Assembly: GCF_021365465.1 (NCBI RefSeq)
Contig: NZ_CP089932.1
Location: forward strand, 2,728,001 to 2,792,000
Length of the DNA stretch: 64,000 nucleotides
Source of the DNA: Erwinia tracheiphila
Lineage (GTDB): Bacteria > Pseudomonadota > Gammaproteobacteria > Enterobacterales > Enterobacteriaceae
Direction of reading: 5' to 3'
The translations under genes were made by a program, and so were the position numbers. Below are positions 40,772 to 51,197 of this stretch, piece after piece. The notes under the pieces were generated by a model. It was not told the DNA's origin. It saw only the letters and a program-made list of their open reading frames with translations, and made no database searches. Position 1 is the first letter of the stretch; each line of letters starts with the position of its first letter.

Positions 40772-41218
40772 ATGTTAATTTCTCAGGAAATCATTCACAT
40801 TGCCCGTAGCAAAGCCCCCAGAAAGCGTAAACCCACGCCCTCGTCCCGACGCGCTATACCCGGATATCCTAAGCGTTTTCTGGTGTCCATTCCGCCCCGG
40901 AGCGATTATGACGACCCCGACGAGTTTTTTTACGACACTCCGCAGGATGCCATTCGTCACTGTGTCCACCTGGGGCCACAGTTTTTCCTCGATACACACT
41001 TCGACCCGCCTCTCGTCTGCATCATCCGCGGCTTTGAGCCGCCTGACTCACCCGACGGCGATGTCGTCCTTGAGTCCATGCCAGCCGATGTGTTTATTAT
41101 CGCCACAGAATCCGGCATGCTGCCGGTGACCTTCGCTCCCTGGGATAAACACACCGACAACTGGGCCGATGACTGTGACGACTGGCACTATAATACCGGT
41201 GCCACTGCAGAGCGATAA
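40772..41218 (+). CDS. IS91-associated accessory protein of unknown function
   Basis: 148 residues, Pro/Asp-rich and acidic at the C-terminus (DKHTDNWADDCDDWHYN). Its stop lies 8 bp before the transposase ATG, so the two are probably translated together. The original IS91 also carries a small gene upstream of its transposase, but I cannot show homology. Copies A and B lack it. No domain recognised. Confidence 0.6.
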   Translation: MLISQEIIHIARSKAPRKRKPTPSSRRAIPGYPKRFLVSIPPRSDYDDPDEFFYDTPQDAIRHCVHLGPQFFLDTHFDPPLVCIIRGFEPPDSPDGDVVLESMPADVFIIATESGMLPVTFAPWDKHTDNWADDCDDWHYNTGATAER

Positions 41219-41226
41219 TCCGCCGC

Positions 41227-42441
41227 ATGTATATCCCGCGCCCGGCAAAACTGCTGTTCACCACTGATGACGCCTGGAACCGGTATATGGATAAACACGG
41301 GGACACCCTCAGCCCCTGGACCGTACTCTGCGTCGAGCGCATGCTCGCCTGCGGCACTGCTGCCATGGGGGTGAAGCGATACTGCTGCGCCTCCCCGGAC
41401 TGCACCCACACCCGCTTCTTCTGCCAGACCTGTAAATCAAAAGGCTGCAGCTCCTGCGGACATAAGGCCACGGAGCAGTGGATTACAGAGCAACAGCAAA
41501 TTCTGCCCGACTGCGACTGGCAGCATATCACCTTCACCATGCCCCATCTGCTGTGGCCCTTTTTCAACAATAACTGGCCTCTGCTCAATGCCCTGTTCCG
41601 CGCAGCCACCCGCGCCATGCTCCGCTGGGCCAGAAAACAGGGTGTGGAAGTCGGTATCTTCTGCGCCCTGCACACCTACGGTCGCCAGCTCAACCAGCAT
41701 CCCCACATTCATCTCTCCGTCACCCGCGGCGGGCTTGATATTAAACACGGCGTATGGCGCGACCTCTTCTTTAAAAAGCATGCCGTGGAGGAAATCTGGC
41801 GCGGAGCCGTCATCCGGCTGCTGCGCCACAGCTATGACCTGATTAACCCCGGCAGGCTGCCGGGGCTGGGGCATATCCACGACAAAAAACAGTGGCTGCG
41901 CTATCTGCAGGCGCAGTACGGGCGCCGCTGGAAGGTCCACTTCGCGAAGAAGACCCGGGGGGCCTGGCGGAGCGTCAAATATCTGGGCCGGTACCTGAAA
42001 CGGCCCCCCGTGTCGGCGGCGAAGCTGAGGCACTACAGCGGCGGCGTGGTGGTGCACCACTATTACGACCACCGTACGCAGCAGTACCGGCAGCAGACGC
42101 TGACGCAGGAAGATATGATCGGACGTTATATCAGCCATATCCCGGCGAAGCATTTTAAGATGGTGCGTTATTACGGTTTTTTATCAAACCGTAAACGGGG
42201 TAGCCTGCTGCCGAAGGTGTATGAAGCCCTGGAGATGGAAGCGCGGAAAAAACCGGAGAAGCCCGGCTTCGCCGCGCTGGTGAAAGAATTTCTGCGCACG
42301 GATCCGTACAAATGCATTCTGTGCGGCAACCGACTGCGCTTCAGCAGTGCGCAGGCCGGGAGGCACGCGTCGGAGTTGGTGGCAGAAAGACTGCATAACA
42401 TCGACCGGAAACGATGGCTTCTGGCACAGACTGCGGGATAA
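41227..42441 (+). CDS. IS91-family transposase (HUH-Y2), copy C
   Basis: 404 residues. Zinc-binding Cys cluster, HUH motif HPHIHLSVTRGG, tyrosine pair in YLGRY, and C-terminal CILCGNRLRFSSAQAG. More diverged from A and B than they are from each other, especially in the last 40 residues. Complete frame. Confidence 0.93.
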   Translation: MYIPRPAKLLFTTDDAWNRYMDKHGDTLSPWTVLCVERMLACGTAAMGVKRYCCASPDCTHTRFFCQTCKSKGCSSCGHKATEQWITEQQQILPDCDWQHITFTMPHLLWPFFNNNWPLLNALFRAATRAMLRWARKQGVEVGIFCALHTYGRQLNQHPHIHLSVTRGGLDIKHGVWRDLFFKKHAVEEIWRGAVIRLLRHSYDLINPGRLPGLGHIHDKKQWLRYLQAQYGRRWKVHFAKKTRGAWRSVKYLGRYLKRPPVSAAKLRHYSGGVVVHHYYDHRTQQYRQQTLTQEDMIGRYISHIPAKHFKMVRYYGFLSNRKRGSLLPKVYEALEMEARKKPEKPGFAALVKEFLRTDPYKCILCGNRLRFSSAQAGRHASELVAERLHNIDRKRWLLAQTAG

Positions 42442-42596
42442 GTGCGTCTGAAAAACAGCTTTCAGGTTAAAAACGCGCCGCAAATGCCATTTTATGACCA
42501 TAACGTTCCCGATGGCACATCATTACTGCATTACAGACACTGCTGCTCATGGTCAGGAAATTTTTAAAACGATGATTCAGTTTCCTAACCATGAAC

Positions 42597-42813
42597 ACCA
42601 CCTCCTGTGGAGGTGGTCAGCAATAAGTTGGCTCTGCCAGTCATGCTACTCATGGGAAAACCCGAACCTGTTGTCCCCATAACTGACAGGGATTTAACCA
42701 TGAATAGATTCCAGAAATCATCTCATGTGCTCTGGTGTTGTCAATATCATATCGTATGGACACCCAGGTACCGGTTTCGCATCCTTAGGAACAATGTTGG
42801 TAAAGAGGTCTGT
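42597..42813 (+). mobile_element. IS200/IS605-family element, copy 2 (left fragment)
   Basis: Identical in layout to 28541 onward: the ACCACCTC/GAGGTGGT hairpin directly after TGAAC and the first 38 codons of TnpA (ATG at 42700, NRFQKSSHVLWCCQYHIVWTPRYRFRILRNNVGKEV). It is cut at 42813 by an IS3-family element, and the right part is not found on the other side, so it was lost. Confidence 0.87.
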
Positions 42814-43102
42814 ATGTAGTGGTCAACAAAAGCTGTCCACAGTTTTAGAGTTTTTCCAGAACCGCTGTTCTGATTCGTTCGGTGTCATTCCACCATTATA
42901 TTGATGGGGCCGGAGATGACTGTAATAACCTGTTATGTAATTCGTGATGCTGCGTTGTGCTTCACTGGAATGACTGTAGCCGGTGTCTGGTATCCATTCC
43001 GTTTTAAGGCTGCGGAAGAAGCGTTCCATCGTGACCTGCTCCCCGTTGATTAATACAGCGCGATGTTAGTAATGTCTTCATAAGTCACATGAGGACATCC
43101 CC

Positions 43103-43366
43103 ATGAAGAAGCGATTTTCCGACGAACAGATCATCAGTATTCTCCGCGAGGCCGAAGCCGGGGTTTCGGCCCGGGAACTCTGCCGCAAGCATGCTATTTC
43201 AGACGCTACCTTCTACACCGGGCGCAAGAAGTTTGGCGGCATGGAAGTCCCCGAAGTGAAGCGGCTCAAGTCACTTGAAGAGGAGAACGCCCGCCTCAAG
43301 AAGCTGCTCGCTGAAGCCATGCTGGATAAGGAGGCGCTTAAGGTGGCTCTGGGCCGAAAGTTCTGA
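43103..43366 (+). CDS. IS407-group OrfA
   Basis: 87 residues: MKKRFSDEQIISILREAEAGVSARELCRKHAISDATFYTGRKKFGG, then a coiled-coil KRLKSLEEENARLKKLLAEAMLDKEAL. Usual IS3-family DNA-binding subunit. TGA at 43366 lies in the zone where the -1 frameshift to orfB would occur. Confidence 0.93.
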   Translation: MKKRFSDEQIISILREAEAGVSARELCRKHAISDATFYTGRKKFGGMEVPEVKRLKSLEEENARLKKLLAEAMLDKEALKVALGRKF

Positions 43367-43389
43367 CGACAGACCAGAAGCGGGAAGCC

Positions 43390-45222
<1,833 letters not shown>

Positions 45223-45812
45223 AATGTCACCTGTTCTGACTGTGAGGTGATGATATCACCTCTTTTCAGGTGGACAGGTTTAGTGTGCCACTATACTTGC
45301 AGGATTTTTTAATCCTGCGTCAGGTATGGTGACTACAGGAAAAGAAGCAGGCAATGATCTTTCATTGTGCATAATCCGGTTCACTACCTACCTGGAAATT
45401 GCGTTTCAGACATTTGACAGGGGGAGTTAAATTCCAGGGAAAAGGACAAAGAAAAAGCGGGACCCTGTAAATAATTCTGTGTAACTGCCACCACGTCAAA
45501 GGTGAACGCTCAGGCGGTCACCGAACTCAATAATAAAGCGGCTCATCGCCAGCCGACAGTTCTGGATCGGCATACTCCATTTTTTCGATGCCGACTGGAT
45601 TGCCAGGTAAATAACCTTTCGCACTGAGTCATCCGTCGGGAATACCTTGCGTTTCTTAATGGCGGCACGGATCACGCTGTTCAGCGACTCAATGGCATTC
45701 GTGGTGTAGATAGCTTTTCGGATGTCAGACGGATAGCCGAAGAACGTATTGAGGTTTTCCCCGTGCGCACGCCAGCTTTTGCTGATTTGTGGATATTTGT
45801 CATCCCATTCTT

Positions 45813-47228
45813 TAATGCTGGTCACTTAAGGTGACCAGCAACCTTTTTATCCGGATATTTCCTGCTCTTTACCCTCAACTCTCTCGGGTAACTTCGCTCT
45901 CTTCTACCCGGTAACACAAGCCATTTCGCCTGTTCATACAGGGTTCTCAGTTCTCCCGGCATTTTTCCCGGCGAAGCCCAGGGCAGGGTTATCAGCATCC
46001 GGATTATTTCGCTTATCGCTCCACTGAAGCTCAGCTGGTAAGGCAGGTAATCTCCTTTCAGATGGAACGCCATCTGCACCATCTGATATCGCACCAGGTT
46101 ATAAGCCAGCAGTACCCCCCATAGCTCCTGTCTCACCAGCTCCGGCAGGCGACTGCGTAATGTCCACCGGCTGTCCAGCATACCCTGCTTTGCTTCCCGG
46201 TAGCCCAGTTCTGTTTCCCAGCGGTGGCGATATAGCTCGCTGATATCTTTACCCGGATAGCGATTCGGGTCTGTCAGTGACGTCAGCACCTGCCTCTCTT
46301 TACCGTCTACCCTGCGGGTCAGCAGTCTTGCCACCATTTCTTCCGGGACCCCTGGCCATTGCTTCCTGGCTCGTGGACTGGTTTTCAGGCATATCAGTTC
46401 ATCTCCACGCCCCAAACGGCGAACCACCTGATACTGTACGTGTTTTTTCAACGGCAACAACCAGTGACGGTGTTCTCCTGCTGTCTGCCAGTGATGAAGC
46501 AGACCCATCGAATAAAATCCCTTATCGAACAGGGTGGTACTGTTATTCGGGGTTTTCTCCGTCAGGTGCTCAGCCAGCCGCATTTCACTGACTTTTTCAC
46601 TGTCGAATGCACTGGCGGCGATCAGATGGCTGCTCAGCTCCATCAGACAAACCATTCGCACCTGAGGATAGCCGCCTTCGCCGTACTGGCTGCTGTGTTT
46701 ACTGAAGACGGCTCTGTTTTCCGGCGTATCGGCGGTACGCCAGACCACGCCGTCGACAGCAAACAGATTCAGACCGTGCCATTTTGGATGTGCAGCCTGC
46801 TGATTCCAGTGCTGCTGTGTGATATCAAAAAGCTCCCGCACTGCATTTTCACCCAGAGTCTTACGGCGCTGAATGACAGCGCTGCGTGCGGTAAAAGGAG
46901 CTCCGGTCCGGTCAGTAATATCCATCAGATTGACGATTTCGGTCATCGGACGATCGCAAAAAATGGACATCCCAACGACAAGCCAAATCATGGATTCGAG
47001 GGAAAGTTTACGTTTACGCAAAGTAACGGTATCGGTCAGGGTGAGCGCCTGCTGAATAAGCTCGGGAGGAATAAGGTCGGCGAGACTACGGGCGCGCTCA
47101 GGAGTGGCGGCATTGATGATGCCGAGGGCCTGGGAAAGTTCCATTTAAAAAGGGTTCCATGATGAACATAGAACCCTTTTTACCGCATAAACCGGATCGG
47201 TCAACCGATCCTTAAATGATCGGCATTA
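45813..47228 (-). mobile_element. IS4-family element, copy 2 (complete)
   Basis: 1,416 bp with ends TAATGCTGGTCA (left) and TAATGCCGATCA (inward from 47228). Exact 10-bp target duplication TCCCATTCTT at 45803-45812 and 47229-47238, inside the IS256 transposase gene. The left end carries a GGTCACTTAAGGTGACC palindrome overlapping the transposase stop. Confidence 0.96.
45822..47144 (-). CDS. IS4-family transposase
   Basis: 440 residues, complete. N-terminal segment with [18 protein letters not shown], catalytic Asp in [11 protein letters not shown] and [12 protein letters not shown], and the Glu-containing [20 protein letters not shown]. Arg/Lys-rich C-terminus. With intact ends and a clean duplication the element is likely mobile. 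The second copy at the window start is nearly identical. Confidence 0.95.
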   Translation of the reverse strand: MELSQALGIINAATPERARSLADLIPPELIQQALTLTDTVTLRKRKLSLESMIWLVVGMSIFCDRPMTEIVNLMDITDRTGAPFTARSAVIQRRKTLGENAVRELFDITQQHWNQQAAHPKWHGLNLFAVDGVVWRTADTPENRAVFSKHSSQYGEGGYPQVRMVCLMELSSHLIAASAFDSEKVSEMRLAEHLTEKTPNNSTTLFDKGFYSMGLLHHWQTAGEHRHWLLPLKKHVQYQVVRRLGRGDELICLKTSPRARKQWPGVPEEMVARLLTRRVDGKERQVLTSLTDPNRYPGKDISELYRHRWETELGYREAKQGMLDSRWTLRSRLPELVRQELWGVLLAYNLVRYQMVQMAFHLKGDYLPYQLSFSGAISEIIRMLITLPWASPGKMPGELRTLYEQAKWLVLPGRRERSYPRELRVKSRKYPDKKVAGHLK

Positions 47229-48128
47229 TCCCATTCTTCGGCGAACGCATCCAGCGCCATCCGTGCGGCAGCTTCTGTTGGTGCCTGATAAACGGTTTTC
47301 AGCCCGCCCGTGACCGCTTTGTAGTCCTTCCACGCCACGTATTTCAGGCGGTTACGCACCATGTGGATGATGCACAGCTGGATGTGAGTCTGCGGATAGA
47401 CGCTGTTTATCGCATCCGGGAAGCCCTTCAGGCCATCCACGCAGGCAATCAGGATGTCCTGAAGGCCGCGATTTTTAAGTTGCGTCAGCACGTTCAGCCA
47501 GAACTTTGCACCTTCATTTTCAGCCAGCCACATCCCCGGAAGCTCTTTCCGGCCTTCGGTATTGATGCCCGGTGCCAGGAACACCGCTTTGTTAATCACG
47601 CTGCCATTCGGCGACCTGCTCTTTAACGGCATCCGTGACTTTTGATATCAGGGCCGGTGACACATCAGCATCGTACATCTCTTTGAACGTATCGACGATT
47701 TCCCGCGTGGTCATGCCTTTGGCATACAAGGATAAAATCTGGCTGTCCATCTGCGCGATACGCGTCTGATTCTTCTTAATCAGCTGAGGTTCAAAGGTAT
47801 TTTCCCGGTCGCGCGGCGTGTTTAGCCCGATTTCACCGTCGTCGCACAGCAGCGTTTTCGAAGAGTAGCCGCTGCGGGTATTGGTGCCGGTTTTAGGGGC
47901 ATTTTTCTCATGCCCGAGGTGGTCAGTCAGTTCTGCATTGCGTGCCGTTTCAGCGGTCAGCTTCGTGAGCATGCGGGAAAACTGATTAAGGCCGGCCTCA
48001 GTTTTGAGGCCTTTGGCCAGTTCAGCCGCAAGGGCCTTAAGTTTCTTCTCGTCCATAATTTGCCTGTCTCCATTGTTGGAGTGAACATATCAAAAACAGG
48101 CAATTACACAATTTTAATTACAGTCTCA

Positions 48129-48151
48129 AAAGCGGGAAAAATCCCCGCTTT
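48129..48151. terminator. Terminator hit by the IS256 insertion
   Basis: An 8-bp stem AAAGCGGG/CCCGCTTT with a 7-base loop. The target duplication of IS256 copies the 5' arm, so the hairpin survives on this side but the original T run beyond it (TTTTTCTTTG on the minus strand) is now split off at 45440-45452. Probably the original end of the hcp-amidase-immunity transcript. Confidence 0.75.
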
Positions 48152-48207
48152 ATTTAGATATCATAACCTTTTAAGTAACTTCCCAGATAATTGTGAAGAT
48201 CAGGGGT

Positions 48208-48233
48208 AAAGTACGTCTCAACAGACGTACTTT
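48208..48233. terminator. Bidirectional hairpin after the immunity gene
   Basis: An 11-bp perfect stem AAAGTACGTCT/AGACGTACTTT around CAAC, 22 bp beyond the stop of the candidate immunity gene. The T tracts are short, so it may be an attenuating or mRNA-stabilising hairpin ahead of the second one. Confidence 0.65.
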
Positions 48234-48254
48234 AGATTATAGCGACGTGGATTT

Positions 48255-48686
48255 TTATTTTGAATCCGACTCATCTTCCGAAGAGTATGTACCCTCAAAA
48301 GGATCTGTCCACTTATAATTATTATAAAATAATGTTGCTACATCACCAGTATCCCATAAAAGGGTTGCCCCTCCACTGGAGGAAATTTTCCATTTACCAC
48401 GAGTATTATCGCTGAATTCGATGAAACCTTTAGCATAACAAGGTGAATAGCGTTCATGGATATTGAAGTTTAAAGGTACAGAATATGATTTTGAAAAGTA
48501 TTCTCTCACATCTTTATCTGTGATTTTAAATGCACGACAACCATCAATCACATTTACCGATTCATCGTCACTTTTCCCTGTTTCATTAATTTTTACTTCT
48601 ACTATTGTCCTGGATGCAGTATGGTCTGCAAAAGCCACATTTATGGTTAACATCACACCCAATATAGAAAATATTTTTTTTACCAT
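48255..48686 (-). CDS. Exported candidate immunity protein for the amidase effector
   Basis: 143 residues. Signal peptide MVKKIFSILGVMLTINVAFA with probable cleavage before Asp21, so periplasmic. The mature part holds two cysteines (DGCRAF, YSPCYAKG) that could form a disulfide, and an acidic tail (YSSEDESDSK). Its ATG overlaps the amidase stop by 7 bp. Effector-immunity pairs of T6SS amidases are typically arranged this way, with a periplasmic inhibitor. The sequence itself matches no family I know; the role is inference from context. Confidence 0.7.
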   Translation of the reverse strand: MVKKIFSILGVMLTINVAFADHTASRTIVEVKINETGKSDDESVNVIDGCRAFKITDKDVREYFSKSYSVPLNFNIHERYSPCYAKGFIEFSDNTRGKWKISSSGGATLLWDTGDVATLFYNNYKWTDPFEGTYSSEDESDSK

Positions 48687-49279
48687 CGGGCTGTGCCTGC
48701 TTCTGTCTTAACTTTATATGATACTTCAGGGTGTCTGAATATTTCAGTCATTAATACTTTCAATGTATCAGTAAGTTCTGCTACAAGCCATCTTAAAGAG
48801 CTATTTTGTGCTTCATTTACTTCTTCATAAACAGCATTTTCCCCTTCGCCTGACGCGGGTTTCCCTACAATTTCTATACCCAGAGAGTCAAAGTTAGCAG
48901 GGTATCTTTCCGGGTATGGCTTCTTCTTTTCTAATCGAGAGAGTTGTTTATATTTATTCAGTAATGGTTTTATTGTGACAATTTCTGAAGGTGTGCATTT
49001 TTTTTCCATGTAACATCTGGATCTTATATTGCCGACATGATTTGTGACTTTGAAAACTGAGGCTGTCTGATAAATAGTGCCATCTTTATCTATTAGAAAA
49101 TGAGCGCCGTTTGCGCCTATATCTTTATAACTATTAAAAGAACTTTTTGCTGTGGAGCCACCCGTCTGATGTACAACGATCCCGTTCACTTTATCCAGTT
49201 TACCGCGCTCTATTGTACTGAATCGCTTAACAATAATACGTTCCGCATCCACTAAACCATTTTTATCAACGAATAACAT
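48680..49279 (-). CDS. N-acetylmuramoyl-L-alanine amidase-like T6SS effector
   Basis: 199 residues, no signal peptide. The Amidase_2/PGRP-like fold is indicated by NGIVVHQTGGS (zinc His37), GAHFLIDKDGTIYQTA (about 59-73), the TNHVGNIRSRC segment, DSLGIEIVG, and RHPEVSYKVKTEAG near the end (His183). The enzyme would cut the peptide stem from muramic acid. Lack of a signal, position 27 bp after hcp and overlap with an exported partner indicate delivery through the T6SS into a rival's periplasm. The C-terminus ends soon after the zinc motif, which is short but plausible. Confidence 0.82.
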   Translation of the reverse strand: MLFVDKNGLVDAERIIVKRFSTIERGKLDKVNGIVVHQTGGSTAKSSFNSYKDIGANGAHFLIDKDGTIYQTASVFKVTNHVGNIRSRCYMEKKCTPSEIVTIKPLLNKYKQLSRLEKKKPYPERYPANFDSLGIEIVGKPASGEGENAVYEEVNEAQNSSLRWLVAELTDTLKVLMTEIFRHPEVSYKVKTEAGTARW

Positions 49280-49306
49280 AGTTATACTTCCTTATATTAG
49301 CTATAT

Positions 49307-49789
49307 TTAAATGACGGCATTGGCTTTAATGTCATATTCCATGGAAACCGTACCCGCTGAATTTCCCTCTGCATTCTGCAAAACGTAATCCGTTTTTACC
49401 CGTGAGAAAGCGAGGCTTACTGTTTCGCGCGGGACCCTCATTGTATTGAGGTAAACCGGATTAACTCGGGTAATGACTATTTCCTGAAGCGTAATACGCA
49501 GATACTCCAGCGGAGAGCCACCTGCTTTTCTTACTGTCAGAACTGCTTCAGGAATATGTTTGCCAGTCAGGCAATACTGAAGAAGGCCAGGACTGGATTT
49601 GTCGATATAATGGTCAAAATGGAAGTCCTCAACAGTGCATTTTCCCGCACCGCCACCACTACCGGAATGCATATTCGTTGCCTGACTAACAGACCAGTCC
49701 CAGTCAAGTACCTCAATCTCTCCTTTATGAGTGGAGTCCTGAGATTCACCTTCGATACCATCAAATTTTATAAAAATATCCTGAGCCAT
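49307..49789 (-). CDS. hcp: Hcp family T6SS tube protein
   Basis: 160 residues. Starts MAQDIFIKFDGIEGES and contains GEIEVLDWDWSV, the FHFDHYIDKSSPGLLQYCLTGKHI segment and LQEIVITRVN, all typical of Hcp. Hcp hexamers form the secreted inner tube and can carry small effectors in the lumen. An AAGGAC site precedes the ATG. It is separated from the main T6SS remnant by about 32 kb, with no other structural gene nearby, so it is an orphan hcp heading an effector operon. Confidence 0.93.
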   Translation of the reverse strand: MAQDIFIKFDGIEGESQDSTHKGEIEVLDWDWSVSQATNMHSGSGGGAGKCTVEDFHFDHYIDKSSPGLLQYCLTGKHIPEAVLTVRKAGGSPLEYLRITLQEIVITRVNPVYLNTMRVPRETVSLAFSRVKTDYVLQNAEGNSAGTVSMEYDIKANAVI

Positions 49790-49818
49790 AATTCGTCCTT
49801 GTATGAATAAAATAATTA

Positions 49819-50397
49819 CTACTTTTCTCTGCCTCGTATAAGCGTCCGGTAAACGGTCGGCCGCGATACTGAAAACAGCTCTGCCAGGTCACTGATTGAG
49901 TGTTCCCCCCTGCCGTGCATACGGCACAGCTCCTGTTGTTGACTCTTTGAAAGCTTTGGCTGTTTGCCTTTCAGTTTTCCTTTTGCTCTGGCTATTGCCA
50001 TCCCTTCACGGGTTCTGAGCCGTATCAAGTCGCCCTCAAATTCCGCGAAGGTCGCCAGTACGTTGAAGAACATTTTTCCCATCGGGTCTGCCGGGTCATA
50101 GAGGCTGGTACCAAGAGCCAGCTTTACACCACGAGTCTGTAGCGCATCGGCTATTTCTCTTGCATCCGGAACTGAACAAGCCAGCCGCTCCAGTTTTGGT
50201 ACGACCAGCGTATCTCCCTGGCGAACGGCTGCAAGTGCCTGATCCAGACCGGGCCGCTGGCGATTTGAACCGGTCACTCCCTTATCCGTATAAATTCGGC
50301 CCGGAGTGACGCCCAGGCTGACCAGAACTTCCTGCTGTGCGGCCAGATCCTGGTGGTCGGTTGAACATCGGGCATAACCAATGCGAATTTCAGTCAT
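49819..50397 (-). CDS. Serine recombinase (resolvase/invertase) next to hcp
   Basis: 192 residues from the ATG at 50397 (TEIRIGYARCSTDHQDLAAQQ); a longer frame to 50457 adds unconserved residues. Catalytic Ser in YARCSTD, then VVPKLERLACSVPDAREI, EFEGDLIRLRTREGMAIARAKGKLKGKQPKLS and a C-terminal HTH (ISDLAELFSVSRPTVYRTL). The usual KLDRLAR is KLERLAC: the Asp is conservatively changed and the catalytic Arg (Arg71 of gamma-delta resolvase) is Cys, a one-base CGT to TGT change. Activity is doubtful. It ends 29 bp before hcp on the same strand. Confidence 0.9.
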   Translation of the reverse strand: MTEIRIGYARCSTDHQDLAAQQEVLVSLGVTPGRIYTDKGVTGSNRQRPGLDQALAAVRQGDTLVVPKLERLACSVPDAREIADALQTRGVKLALGTSLYDPADPMGKMFFNVLATFAEFEGDLIRLRTREGMAIARAKGKLKGKQPKLSKSQQQELCRMHGRGEHSISDLAELFSVSRPTVYRTLIRGREK

Positions 50398-50598
50398 AAA
50401 TATGTACGTATAAGAGGCTGTTAAAGAGATTGATATCGTACCAGTGATATGAGACAACGTCAGCAGTGATTTTCTCTGAAGCGCGAATTTAATTTTTTAC
50501 CGTCCGTTGAGCGGCTGTCTTACGTACAGGCCAGAGAACACCAAATTTATGCGTCACGGAAATTTCGGCGGTTCCGGCGTACAACACCATATAGATAA

Positions 50599-50691
50599 TT
50601 ATTGTACGGTAAGCACTTTTTTGGACAGGCTTACCTGTTGCAATAGGATGTACTCCCACGCTATATGGCGCTTGGCTGGCATTTCTGGGTA
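50599..50691 (+). repeat. Direct repeat R1 (~95 bp), partner of 52147-52242
   Basis: Shares about 80 % identity with R2, in the same orientation. It starts ATTGTACGGTAAGC, which looks like the inner part of a Tn3-type end, and includes an inverted repeat GGTAAGC...GCTTACC. The corresponding stem in R2 is GTTAAGC...GCTTAAC, a paired (compensatory) change. It also includes the well-conserved TGTACTCCCACGCTATATGG. Located about 200 bp upstream of the serine recombinase and 10 bp beyond a TnpA-tail remnant. Confidence 0.85.
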
Positions 50692-50700
50692 AAAAACACG

Positions 50701-50814
50701 TTAAGGAGATAATTCATTGTTTAAATTGAAATTTAACGTCATCAACTCTCCTTTCAGGATATCCTCCGCCAAGGTAAACGCATAATGCCCGATACCCACC
50801 ACAGTTGCGGACAT
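50701..50814 (-). pseudogene. Tn3-family TnpA C-terminal tail (remnant)
   Basis: A 37-codon frame reading VVGIGHYAFTLAEDILKGELMTL matches the end of Tn3 transposases (compare MLGHYTFTLAEQATKGQLRPL in the element at 32.9 kb) and stops at 50701. All upstream parts of the gene are absent. It shows that a second, different Tn3-family element once occupied this locus. Confidence 0.75.
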
Positions 50815-50882
50815 GGCCCTAAATTTTCGTGTATACTAGCCATTATGTATATGCAGGTTTTAGGGATGAAAGGTGGAATGCT

Positions 50883-51197
50883 ATGAAAGTGAGTGAAACT
50901 GCATTGATGAAGTCAGGATTTAGCCATACTGATCTTCAAAAAATCAAAAATAACGTGGAAAGCTATGGCGGAACTCTTGAGGAGGTGATCAATGATCTCG
51001 CTCGCCGATTCAGTACATTGCTCTGGGTCACAGCTGTATGTGTGGTTGTTTTTCTATTATTAGTCGTTTTCAGTTCACCCATCAGAGCAACGGCGGGAGG
51101 GCTGGCAATCATCGTTGGGATCACCATCATGTCATTTGCACAGCCCCCGATACTTTCATATAAATCATGGCGTTACCAAAAAATCGCCAAGGGTTAA
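50883..51197 (+). CDS. Two-TM protein, candidate immunity to the DUF4225-type effector
   Basis: 104 residues from the ATG at 50883 (MKVSETALMKSGFSHTDLQKIKNNVESYGG); a longer frame from 50829 has no better ribosome site. Two adjacent hydrophobic segments (LLWVTAVCVVVFLLLVVF and AGGLAIIVGITIMSFAQPP) form a membrane hairpin. It converges on the DUF4225-type gene with a 4-bp overlap of the stops. A small inner-membrane protein beside a membrane-active effector suggests immunity; this is inference. Confidence 0.65.
   Translation: MKVSETALMKSGFSHTDLQKIKNNVESYGGTLEEVINDLARRFSTLLWVTAVCVVVFLLLVVFSSPIRATAGGLAIIVGITIMSFAQPPILSYKSWRYQKIAKG

Larger units (their letters stand above)
40690..42592 (+). mobile_element. 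IS91-family element, copy C, with accessory gene
   Basis: About 1.9 kb, starting after TGAAC with a GCGCCC/GGGCG hairpin and ending TTTCCTAACCAT before GAAC (42593-42596). It is longer than copies A and B because it carries an extra gene upstream of the transposase. An IS200-type element begins immediately after the GAAC. Confidence 0.87.
45496..48056 (-). pseudogene. IS256-family transposase, split by IS4 and internally deleted
   Basis: Three parts. The N-terminus (48056 down to about 47610) begins MDEKKLKALAAELAKGLKTEAG and reads in the frame that is broken in copy 1. A middle part (about 47630 to 47229) has SVINKAVFLAPGINTEGRKELPG and ACVDGLKGFPDAIN. The C-terminus (45812 down to 45496) begins at DKYPQISKSWR and has NAIESLNSVIRAAIKK. 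A frame-breaking deletion of about 75 bp (near 47612) removes the first catalytic Asp region, and IS4 splits the rest. Confidence 0.92.
45461..48127 (-). mobile_element. IS256-family element, copy 2, interrupted by IS4
   Basis: Inverted-repeat ends GACCCTGTAAATAATTCTG and GAGACTGTAATTAAAATTG (inward from 48127). Exact 8-bp target duplication AAAAGCGG at 45453-45460 and 48128-48135. It carries an IS4 copy at 45813-47228. It also has an internal deletion of about 75 bp near 47612 relative to copy 1. Confidence 0.95.
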
